Assembly: GCF_025766255.1 (NCBI RefSeq)
Contig: NW_026516683.1
Coordinates: 248,001 to 312,000, forward strand
Origin: Zychaea mexicana
Lineage: Eukaryota; Mucoromycota; Mucoromycetes; Mucorales; Lichtheimiaceae
Direction of reading: 5' to 3'
Length of the DNA stretch: 64,000 nt
Part shown: positions 1-10,188 of the stretch, piece by piece
How the letters are laid out: each line of letters opens with the position of its first letter
How positions within the stretch are numbered: position 1 is the stretch's first letter
The notes under the pieces: model-generated
What the model was told of the DNA's origin: nothing
What the model saw: only the letters and a program-made list of their open reading frames with translations
Databases searched by the model: none
Program-made: the position numbers and the translations under genes

Positions 1-585
1 TGTGTTACCATGAGACAGCAACCTTTTTTTTCTGGATCCTCACGATCTCTATGAAAGCACATAAACAGCAAAAACTCATGCTGCCATAATGAAGATGGAG
101 AGCAACAATATTAATTTGGACGTGAGAAGAAAATTCTTATTCGTGGATCTCATCATCTCTGATTGATTCTGTGAACCAATGAGTAACTGCAACGCTTGGT
201 GATAGATAAGGAATGAGCGAGGATATTAAACATGCTGATGATAAACAATTCCCTTCTTCGTGAATCTCTCCCCCACAAAAAAAGATTGGATCGATTTAGT
301 GCCATGTGATCGTAAATCGTCAGTTCCAGAAAAGGCATGAGCGTCAAGTTACACATTTTTTACCCCGGACAAGACGATTGAGCTGTTCAGCAAAGCATGT
401 GATACAGATGATGATGCCGCTCCCTCTCAAGGTGGAGACCGAAAAATTAAGAAATTATATACCGCTCGCTTCCCAGCTTTTTCTTTCTTTTCCTTCTACT
501 TCCCTCCCCTTTTCGCCTCCTCCACAACGACAGCAGCCTTTACTATCTCACTTTATTCCCGCAATAAAAACAACAGACAACGATA
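1..585. other. Intergenic, left edge
   Basis: I see no convincing gene here. Short open frames on both strands have no recognisable domain and mostly lack an ATG. Pyrimidine-rich sequence at about 470-540 and CAA-rich sequence just before 586 look like the promoter and leader of the small membrane protein that starts at 586. Confidence 0.5.
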
Positions 586-1011
586 ATGACCGTGACCACA
601 AGAGCGAAAGCAGCAGCAGCGTCTATCACCTCGACGATCGGCTACATATTGCTTGCACCGATCATGACAGCTTTGCTATCCATTCTCGGTTCATTAGCAG
701 TTGTCACCAGCGTATTGACCTCTTCATTTATATCCATTCGGCTTGTATTACTAGCAGCTGAGTTCGGATTGGGCATTATGCTCAATTCTACAACCCAATT
801 ATTCGCTTGGCTCAAGGATCTGCTACGTCTAGGAAGAGGTGAACGCCGTCGTCAGAAGAAACGTTTTAATGACGATCAAGCATTTTTGAAGCTCAACAGC
901 ATTCCTATTCCGCCGCCTCCACATAGAACAGCCGTCAAGAAAATGTATTCAAAATCGGTCCCAACCACTCCCGATCCAACTCGACGTGGATGTCATGAAT
1001 TCGCATTTTGA
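586..1011 (+). CDS. Small hypothetical membrane protein, 141 aa
   Basis: I do not recognise a family. The frame opens at a true ATG in an AC-rich leader and ends in TGA without introns. Residues about 15-40 and 45-70 are strongly hydrophobic (LLAPIMTALLSILGSLAVV, then an SSFISIRLVLL-type segment), suggesting two membrane helices. They are followed by a basic stretch (RLGRGERRRQKKR) that would face the cytosol under the positive-inside rule. The C-terminal part contains IPIPPPP, a proline-rich patch, and several Ser/Thr-Pro sites. Small two-helix membrane proteins with this layout are common in fungi and often fast evolving. The ATG and the hydrophobic layout are seen; the membrane topology is inferred. 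Translation of this ORF is likely but not proven. Confidence 0.55.
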   Translation: MTVTTRAKAAAASITSTIGYILLAPIMTALLSILGSLAVVTSVLTSSFISIRLVLLAAEFGLGIMLNSTTQLFAWLKDLLRLGRGERRRQKKRFNDDQAFLKLNSIPIPPPPHRTAVKKMYSKSVPTTPDPTRRGCHEFAF

Positions 1012-3167
1012 GTGACTACTGCTAAGTCCATACTTATCACTCTCCTGCTTTTTTTTGCTTATTATCTCAGTCTTCTTCTTCTTCAACCTCCTTCTCTTCT
1101 ACATTACGGCTTATACATTCTTTCCAGTTTATTTGCTTGTCCATTCGCTTTTTTTTTCTTTTTGCTCATCCATACCCCACAAATTCCCGAACCCCGCCCA
1201 TGCTCTGCACACACGTGTCAATTTATAAAACTGTTGACCAACGTTTTACTGTACATATAGTATATACAATAGTTCGATGTACCTAATAACTATGTGCATA
1301 TACGAACAACGATAATAAAGATACGACATTACACTTCCGATATCATTATATGCAGTTTGGTACATAGTAGAAGAGTGGTAGTAACAGTAATGGTAGTGGT
1401 AGTGGTACGTAGCTTTCTTCAGTTTTAACAACTCTTCTTTCATACTATGTGGCTATTTTACAGACTGCTACATATCAGTTGCTTCACGGTACACTGAATT
1501 TTGGTTGCTGGGTCTATTATGTCATAGATCCTGCTGCTAACTTATCTGTAACCTCCCATTCCTTGCATCCCCGATTCTCAGATTTTTCTTAATATATACT
1601 GTAATCCGGATATAAGTTTGTTGTCAAGTGAGGTATCCAGGTCTGATATATGCCCGATTTCTCTTTTAGCCTTTCTTACACTGCGCAGTAGAGTCCCACC
1701 ACGCAGCTTTGCCACAACAAACTCTGAACTTTTATGCATTTCCACAGACTGGTCTATTTAGGACAATGGGCAATGTACCACAACAGAAGCATTAATAGAG
1801 TGGTGGCATCACCTAGTATTTGACGCCTGGTGAGATGACAGCTCAGTGGTTCAATGGTTCAGTGAAGAACATTACATGATGGAACTTAAGCTGTTTTGTT
1901 TCCCAACATCACACACTCGTGATTAAAATAAATTGAATTGGTGGTAGTGCGTCTACTTACGTTCGGCCAATCTGTCTCTTTCTTATATCTGCTAGCATTA
2001 CTTGCCACTGCATTTTATGTATGTATGTCCTGTTAATGTATGCACAAGATCATCAACACGTTCCATGAGTTAGTAGATGTAGAAAGGTGATAGCTACCAT
2101 ATAGAACTATTATTAGGCGAAAACCAGATGTAACTTATCTACAAATCAATGTCAGGAGCTTCTTCCCAAGTTATTGGTAGCCCTTGAATCGGTAATATGC
2201 ATTAAAGTTGGTCCTTATTTTATAGTAGCATGCTGTTACATACAATGCACACAACATGCAAGAAATAGCAAATAGCAACTCGCTATTACGACGCGCACAT
2301 GTGCGCTTGCTGCCCGTCTACGATGTTGATAACGTCCTGTATGAGCTTATTCAAACAACAGCCACATATGTAACCTGTTTACATGTACCTACATTGTACG
2401 CATTCACATCACCCCAACGAATCAAACAGAAATAAGCGATTATTAAACGGATTTTCTGTTTAAGATATGTATATTTTAACGATTCTACTAATGTCTACTA
2501 TCCAATCACTATATGTATAACCTCGGTAGCAGATGCTTATTGAATATATGCAAACTGCAAAATTATGCCGTGGCGTACGAACAGAGGACATTGTAGATAG
2601 CGCTTTCAATGGATTTTTTACTTCCTCCTGTAGGACGCATAAGATTGCACTTGACTGGTGTATTACGATGACAAGTACAAATGCAGGGTGCAGAGCTCCA
2701 AACTCCAGCAATGAGATCCCTTTTTATTTACTTTTCCTTTTTTTCTCGTTACATTACGCCAACGACGCACCTGATAGCCCTTGCATCCAAGTTTAAATCC
2801 GCCATTTAAGCATGTATGGTGCTTTTTGGCCCCTTTTGCTTGCTCCATCCCTTTAACTTTACTTTTTCGGCAAGGCTCCTTTTCTTCTTCTATATACCTC
2901 TTGTCTTCTTCTCCTGTGGTAATATCATATCCATGAACTAAATTTTTGCTTTTCCTCCTCAATCAAATCGCAGCTTTTCCCCCTTTAATTGTAGAGAAAG
3001 TCTCTGAAAAGTAAAAATGAGAAGAAGCATGTCGGCTCTCCATGCTGCCATGCAGAATTATTTACAAAAAAAGAAAAAAGAAGACAATTTTTCCTTGTTT
3101 TGGACAAAGAAATGCTAATGTCTTTTCATCATCGTCAGGCAACAAGTCCCCTCCTATGTTTTTCCTT
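1012..3167. other. Intergenic, about 2.1 kb
   Basis: AT-rich sequence with pyrimidine tracts, for example at 1060-1170 and 2720-2960. Open frames in it lack start codons, domains or codon bias. I see no tRNA and no transposon. It separates the small + strand membrane protein from the end of the PEX39-like gene. Confidence 0.5.
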
Positions 3168-4007
3168 TTATCCTGATGAAGAAGATGGTGCTGCTGCTGT
3201 TGCTGGAGTTGCTACTTGTGGTTGTTGTGCCTCTTCTCCTGCTGCTGGAGTTGCTGCTGCTGCTGACTCCCAAGGTTTCCGTCGGACCGAAAGTTTCGGC
3301 TCACTCGGCGTGCCTTCATTGATCTTATTAGGGATCTGGCGAATGCCTTGTTTTTTCAGGGGGAAAATAGAACAAACAAGAAAAATACTTGGATGTTAGA
3401 ACAAGCGCGCACATGTGTCAAGTTTATGCAAAATAGTCTTTACCTGGAATTTCTTGCCCCGTTTCAATCATTTCCACAAGTTCTTGGAAAGTGAACCGTG
3501 GTGGTTTATCGCCGTCTTCTTTCTTTTCTGATTCGCTATCCCTACTATCATTCGTTTCCTTGGATTCTTCCGTTTCTGTTGCTGTTGCTGCTATGCCATC
3601 CTTCTTGTCGCTGCTACTGCCAGTATCATCATTCGAGTTCCATCCTCGGTACTCATCCAGATCGAAGCTTTTAATAAACCTATGTATATACAGAGTATGT
3701 CAACATATGTATATGTATATGTGTGTTTTATAGAACTTCCAATTTAGGAAGGAAAATGGTGATAGATACTTTGTATAATAGAACCACTTTGCACGCTCAA
3801 CAACGTCATTTTGACTCGAAGGATCGTCTTCGGCACGTTTTAAAATGCTCGCCATGCCACTCTTTAGAAAGTCAAAACGTTCAAATTAGACTGCGTGTCA
3901 ACCACTGATGAAGGCAACCGTTCTGTTTCTACCTGAAACTTTTCGTCATTGTCGAAATCATAAACGCGGAATGCTTGGAATGTTTCAATGTCTGCTTCTG
4001 TTGCCAT
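3168..4007 (-). CDS. PEX39: PEX39-like peroxisomal protein with KPWE motif
   Basis: The protein starts MATEADIETFQAFRVYDFDN at an ATG ending at 4007. It continues through an exon reading SGMASILKRAEDDPSSQ and WFYYTK, then an exon starting FIKSFDLDEYRGWN, then an acidic Ser/Thr/Glu-rich linker. Next comes FTFQELVEMIETGQEIPG and a last exon IRQIPNKINEGTPSEP followed by RRKPWES and a low-complexity Ala/Gln/Pro/Ser tail ending SSSSG. Three short introns are needed, and each has GT/AG ends and keeps the frame. The conserved block (GQEIPGI..IP..IN) and the KPWE box match the small KPWE-domain family, including yeast YJR012C and human C6orf226, described as PEX39, which assists PTS2/PEX7-dependent import into peroxisomes. 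The family match rests on remembered motifs, not a search. It lies 344 bp downstream of the metacaspase on the same strand. Confidence 0.8.
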
Positions 4008-4351
4008 TAGTGAACAGTGTGGGGTTATGCACTAGTGTTAGACTTAATAATAAAGATGGGGAGCTGACTTGAATTGCGCTATTATAAAAAGCATTTGTCA
4101 TTGTGTCACTAACAAACTTTGGGTACTTTTATGCATTTTTTGTACGGTTACGGTGATGTGTACTACTAAACATCATACTAGCTGGACTAATCCTATTTAT
4201 GCAACTCGCTGTTTCTTTGTCATGATCTATTGTGTACTGTAGATGCCATAATCAGCAAGCACAACATTTTAACAACATACTGAAGGCTGCGAGCCCGAAC
4301 TGAAGCAGGATAGCTTTTCTTTTCTTATTTTCGACTTCTTCCTTTAGACTT
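4008..4351. other. Intergenic between PEX39-like gene and metacaspase
   Basis: This 344-bp gap holds the promoter of the PEX39-like gene and the 3' end of the metacaspase transcript. No further gene or recognisable motif is visible. Confidence 0.5.
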
Positions 4352-6694
4352 TTAGCAGATAAACAACAGATTGACGTCGATAGGATGTGAGCTTGAGAGT
4401 TGAGGTCGTTGAGAGTATTTTTCGCGAAGAATTGTTCGAACCGAGTTCAGAAGCTGAAGATACGATTGACGTGGATTGGCCCTCAATGCACCTAAAGAAA
4501 TACAGTTGTCCCGTTAGCTCTTATCCAGCACATTTCCACGTTAGCAACAGACGATCTTTTAGAGATAAATACTTACTCGTAAAAGCGTGAGACATTGCGC
4601 CCGTCGATCGACCCGCTTCAAAGGCATCTGCAGAAGTCTGTTCATCCTTACAACCCGAAAACATGACCACATCGGCTGCTGAGCTCTTGAACCGTTTGAC
4701 ACGATCATCCACCGACTTGCCGTTCAACAGCTTGTTTCCAATGGACATGACGCTTGAAAGCGCACCACCAATATTTCCAGAAGCATAAGCCATACCCGCA
4801 TTCATCAAACCCGAGCCTGCGTCCTTAAAGACGTTTGTTTCCTTCAATGTGCCTTGTGTCGAGTAAACATATGGCAGATCCATTGCAGTTCCAGAATGGC
4901 AACTGTCAAAGATAGCCGTGAGACGGCAACCAGGTGGTAATCTGCGTACCATAATATCATGCATTTGCTAATGGAGCACTTTTAGTATTAAATAAAACAT
5001 ACCGACACCTAACCAACCACATTGACCCATTCCTCGTCCCTTGATGTATTTTTAGGGGAAAGGGCTTACGTCGTCAACAATCTGGCCCGATTTTCCGGGA
5101 AACATCTGATGGTCCACAGGATAAATAGTCTCACTGTCAAGGACCCAATATAGATAGCAGTTGAGTACTTTGGCCCGTTTGTCAAATCCATCCACAATTA
5201 TTGTTGCCGTACAATTCCGCAAAACTTACTCCCATCCATCATCTTCATCACCATTTGTATCCTTGACTCTGCCACCGTGTCCACTGAAGTGGAAAAAGAA
5301 CCTAAAATAGAAACGCCAACAGTCAGTGTACTGCACGCAGCAACAGCTCACATGATCCAATTATGCAAAAACAACGACAGATAAACAAAGAAAAAGACTC
5401 ACGAGTCGTTCGGTCGTGCATCCCGCACAAGCCATTCCATGGCGGCAAGCATGTTTGCTCTTGTTGGAATAAACCGTTGGTCCCGTTGATCATCTGTCAG
5501 AATAATCATATCCTCCTGCCAAGGCACACGCAAAAAGAAAAGGCTCTGTTCAGTACATGTAACAAATGCTTGCCACAACCCTACATTTAAATCGATTATG
5601 CTTTACCTCACGGAAGTTGTACAACTTCATCAAGAAATCTTTCAAATTGTGTACGTCGTTAATACAGCCTATTACGAAGCATTATTTTATACACAAGCCG
5701 TTAGAAAACAACACGTTGAATCCTCGTAAACATTCCCTTCATTCTCAATCTCAGTATATCTCTGTGCGTTTACCTTTGAGTTCATTTGGCGATCTGAAGT
5801 AGTTGATACCAATCAATAATGCTCGCTTGCGTCCTTGACCTTGTAAGAGGAATATGAGAGGGGATCAGTTTCCTTTTTTCCTCTGCCTCTCGCAGTTTTG
5901 CAATTCTAATGATATAAACTTACAGTTGGAAAGTTGAAAGTTTGGAGGAGGTCGGTTTTGCATATTAGGATTCACATGCATCACAAAGCCATTCATATTG
6001 CCACTGCCTGGGGTCTGTGCATAAGGCACTAAATGATAGGACACTGTCAGTAAACGAAGATATACGTCTCTCTGTAGAGTACACGAACTTTACCTGGATT
6101 AGGTTGGGCATTATGGCTTGACTGAGGAGGTTGTGGATAGTTCACGGGTTGATTCGGGGGTCTGAACACAGGATCTTGACCTGCAAGGTCCACCTCTCAT
6201 TGTCAGCAATATTGGTCTCATTTCGCATTCGAACAATAATGCCAAGTTACCTTGATATGCTGGTGGTTGTATACGTTCGTTGCCCGCATAGGGTCGGTAA
6301 TTCGGGGGCGTCGAAGTAGGTGGTGCGTACTATATATAATGAAAAGAAACCCGATCAGGTGTCAAAACTTTGCCTCTTCCGTTTTCTTCCCAATCAGAAT
6401 CGAGTTTGTCATTACCCCTTGCGGTGGTGGGTACGACGATTGTGCAGCATTGCCCGGGTATGAGCCCGCCGGCGGTGGAGGTGGTGGAGGATAACCTCCT
6501 TGTTGCTGTTGTGGTGGATAAGGACCTGTTGGTGGTGGAGGAGGATAACCGCCTCCTGGAGGTGGAGGTGGTCGAGGGTAAGCTTGCGATGCTGGTGGCG
6601 GGGGATACCCTCCAGGCTGTGGATAAGCACCGTATTGAGGTTGCTGTTGTGGTGGAGGAGGGGGATATGGAGGTTGCTGTCCGTAGGGATACAT
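4352..6694 (-). CDS. MCA1: Type I metacaspase with proline-rich prodomain
   Basis: This is a cysteine peptidase of the caspase fold (family C14B), expected to cleave after Arg/Lys in a calcium-dependent way and linked in fungi to cell death and protein quality control. The start at 6694 opens a long prodomain of YPPPPP-type repeats (residues 1 to about 115), continued over small Pro/Gln-rich exons ending [10 protein letters not shown]. The p20 domain begins [16 protein letters not shown]. The catalytic His lies in HFSGHGGRV and the catalytic Cys in FDSCHSG. Acidic residues follow the His ([10 protein letters not shown]). The last exon, after an intron near 4530-4590, supplies [15 protein letters not shown] and ends [11 protein letters not shown] with TAA at 4352. 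Both dyad residues are present and the reading frame is intact over all exons, so it should be active. About seven short introns are inferred by eye. Confidence 0.92.
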
Positions 6695-7919
6695 ATCAAC
6701 AAGCGATATGATGGGTGATGCGAAGAAGGAAAAGAAAAGAAAATGGGAAGGATCGACCGCACCTCCCTTATACAACAATTGTTTGTTCAGGCTGTGTTAC
6801 CTAATTCGCTTGATTCCGTCTATTGGTCCGGCCCAGCAGCAGCATGCTGCACACCCAGCCATATGTAACAGATTTACATTGCCCGACCCAGGCATTTCTT
6901 TAGCCAAACTTATCTAATCAGTCTTTAGTACCTAGCGATACTTTCAATCCTCAAGATACATACCTACCTTAATTTTACGGTACTTCAACTCGTCAAAGAA
7001 ACGGTTCGCTTACCCGCCGCGGCAAAGCAAAATTGCCTGGTTAGTACCAATAACCAATAATTTACTGTCAAGAAGATGACTAGACGATAACCACCACTAC
7101 TTGAAGCACATTATAGCACCGGAATAAATTTGCTTAAACATGTTTTTGATAACCTTCCAAGTTTCCCGCTAGTTTCAGCATTCATGGTGTAGTTTTGATG
7201 CTAGCAGAGAATAATGCTAGTATGGGCTTTTGATATTCTTTTGACATTTGCATCAGTCACCAATTGCTTACAGTCTACTCAATACAAATACGTAGCGCTG
7301 ATGAACTTTAGCAGTATATGATGCGAAAAAGAGGTAGTATATGATATATTTGATGCACCTTCAAGAAATCAGAAGCAGTTGCGTGGATGATGAAAACGCC
7401 TTTTTATTAAGCCATGCCTCTGCTTGGACACGATGCCAAGTATATAAGATGACCCGTCACCCATCCAGGCTATTAACAGTATTGGCTAGTATGGGGTTAT
7501 CGAGATTAACATGCCTTGAAGAAAAACAGCCTTGGAAGGAAGATCAAGCTACTACTTTCAATTGTACCCAGTTGTCATGAAAGCAAGATTACCAAAGAAT
7601 TTCTTCTGCTAGCATCATGCAAGGCGAATACATCTTTCTATACTTCTTTTACTTCATCCGTCACATATACTACATGGAAATCTCTTCCTCGGCCTTCGGT
7701 CTTGGTCTAATAAAGGTTAGCAAGGTGCCACATGCTCGATGTGTGTTGAAGCAGTAGCACAACAAGCTGTTGATCGGTGCTATGAATGAATAATTCCACA
7801 CAATTTTCCTGCAGCTCACACAACCTTTTCGTGTTTTGTGTCAGCTTTCTTGTTCAACAAACTCACGCACACTCACGCAAACCCTCGTGAGCAGCACGAC
7901 AGCTTCATCCACCACGACA
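6695..7919. other. Divergent intergenic region, metacaspase / CCZ1
   Basis: This 1.2-kb region lies between two divergently transcribed genes and should contain both promoters. Open frames at 7341-7710 show no domain or clear coding bias. I see no RNA gene or repeat. Confidence 0.5.
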
Positions 7920-10188
7920 ATGGCGACAACATCAGCAATGCCGCAACTTGGCCGCACTCCACCAACGTTATCTTATTTTTGTGTTTATAATCCGTCTCTC
8001 GCGCAATCCGAGGAAAACACTAAAGATCAAATTCTCTATTACACCGCTAAAAAAGTGGTTCCAGCCGACGTCAAGATGAAACAGGTTGGATTAGCACAAG
8101 CATTGGTGAATTTCAGCTCGTAACGCATCGTTTCATTTCACATCTTGCCTTATCAAGAAGAGGAGTTGTTCTCAAGTACACACACTTAACAACACTACTG
8201 TAATGCTTCTGCAGGGCATTTTCACCGTCGCATTCTGCACAGAACGTCCATTCGCAAAAGAACCGACTCGTCTTTCTCCAGCCAGAGCCAGGCTTTTGGT
8301 TGCATATGTGTATCGAACTCTCCGTTTTGCGCAAACAAGTCAAGGATCAAAAAGGCAAAGAAAAACTTGTAACCGAATACTTGGATTCTCAGCTGAATGA
8401 TCGAGCAATCGAGAGCGTGCTCAAGCTCGGTTATGAACAGTTCAAGCTGCTGAACGGAACTATGACATCGATACTGGATATTTTGGATCGTCGTGTCCTG
8501 ATGCATCGGATTGAGGAGTTTTTCTCTGAATGGATTTGGCAGTGGGATTTTGATCGGCTTGATCGGATGGTATTTTCCGGCGTGTTCAACGGTGTGCCGA
8601 CGATCCGGTATAACGAGGACGAATTAGAACCGATGCGAAAATTAGATCAAGCACTGCAGGACGAATATGAAGTGGCTCATATAATGGTTTTGGATGAGGA
8701 TCAGCTGGTCTATCGCTCGGACTCTTTAAGTATGGTAGATGTACGGTCCTTGCGTAAGTATGTCTGTCAGCAGATGCAGCAACACCAACAGGACGATATT
8801 CTGCAGCAGGAACAATCTGCTATCAATACCAGAAAGGACAAGGTAACATATGCTATGCTTGTGACTGGAGGAGAGAATAGTGTACGTTTTAACCAAGCAA
8901 AAAATCAACAGTTATCCGGATTTAAATCATTCACGCGAACGTTGTCAAATACCCATATCCTTGACTATTTCTCATCAACAAATACCAAAGACTCAAGCAA
9001 ACCAGAAGATTCATCCGATACGCAAGAACCGACAGAGCAACAACAAGAAGAAGCTGCCCCAGACCTGGAAATTCGCACAGAGCCGATCCACGGTGAATTT
9101 CACGAGATTGTACGGGTATATCTTAGCAGCAGGTCTGCGTTGGCTATGGAAGAACAGGAGCTTCTTGAAGAGTATCTTTTGATCATCTATAAGGTAAGAA
9201 AAACCACAAATGCGAATAGAAGGATCGTAGCGTGTGTGTAAGGGGGGCTTATACTAATAATATCGAGTACCGTATTAGCATAATGAAAGCAACCTTCTGT
9301 GGAGCTTTTTAATACCCTCGTTTGCTGATGGCGCCGACGAATTTATTACCAGCACAACAAGTCTTCCCGAGCTCGAAGGTTTTCTTGTCAAACACGAGTT
9401 GAATACTGCTGTTGCTACAGTGAAGGAGAACAAAGAAACCAAGCAGGAAAAGAGGTAAACAGTATCCGCATTTTGACTTGGATCTACATCATTTGTCTGG
9501 TCTGCTAATCAATCTTTTTTCTTCTTATCAGCCTTTCATTAGGAAAGCATTTCCGCAGCTTTTTTTACGACAACGCCACCCTCAATATGCGCTCCACTTT
9601 GCTAGAACAGCGAAAGGACTCATTTACAGTTAGCAACGATATGCTTTTACAACTACTGGATCTCAACAGTGACTTTGAAACGTAAGCTTTCCACAAACTC
9701 TCCTATTTAATGTGAAATAAACCATCATGCCTTTTCCTTCGCTGAATGTCTATCGTTATTGCTTATCCTCTATAGGTTTCCAAACACAAGTGAGGTATAT
9801 ACGCGCTCTACGGCAAACTACTGGATTGCAGCAAGACGTGTGTACAATAAGCATGGCCGAAAACAGCAGCGTCAGCAACCTAGCACTGATCCAGATTCAA
9901 CGAGCGACCATCAAGAACCGCCCACAGAGGACGAGGAAGACGAAATTGTAACAGAAAGACGGCGTAGTCCAGACGATTACACGGAAATGTATTTGATAGC
10001 CGCTAAAAAGGATACATCTTTAGCAGATGTGGAAGGTATGTCTATTGTATCGTCTTCCTTAATAGAAAAGTATATTTACATCCGTGCTATTGAATTTTGC
10101 TAAACGACTAATAATATGTATAAATGTGCCAATGATAATAGAAACGATTCGGAAAATGACCGCATCGTTGGTGGGACTATGTGTGTAG
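7920..10188 (+). CDS. CCZ1: Vacuolar fusion protein CCZ1
   Basis: CCZ1 pairs with MON1 to form the exchange factor that activates the Rab GTPase Ypt7/Rab7 on late endosomes, vacuoles and autophagosomes. The first true ATG in frame is at 7920 (an upstream extension of the frame uses only TTG). Exons by frame: 7920-8119, 8215-9193, 9279-9454, 9532-9681, 9776-10035 and 10142-10188, all with GT/AG borders. The N-terminal longin domain reads LSYFCVYNPSLAQSEENT..ILYYTA, continues with QVGLAQALVNFSSAFSP, and then FLQPEPGFWLHM, typical of CCZ1/HPS4-type longin proteins. A Gln/acidic low-complexity insert (residues about 270-310) sits in the middle. The C-terminal exon with FPNTSEVYTRSTANYWIAARR corresponds to the third longin region. 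It ends VGLCV with TAG at 10186-10188, inside the 3' end of the convergent methyltransferase. Confidence 0.9.

Noticed and set aside
1830..1860. GCTCAGTGGTTCAATGGTTCAG resembling a tRNA A box
   Set aside because: No B box or cloverleaf can be formed downstream.
2460..2962. Two minus-strand open frames (83 and 99 codons)
   Set aside because: No domain, no clear ATG-led start, and composition dominated by a pyrimidine tract read in reverse. Judged chance frames.
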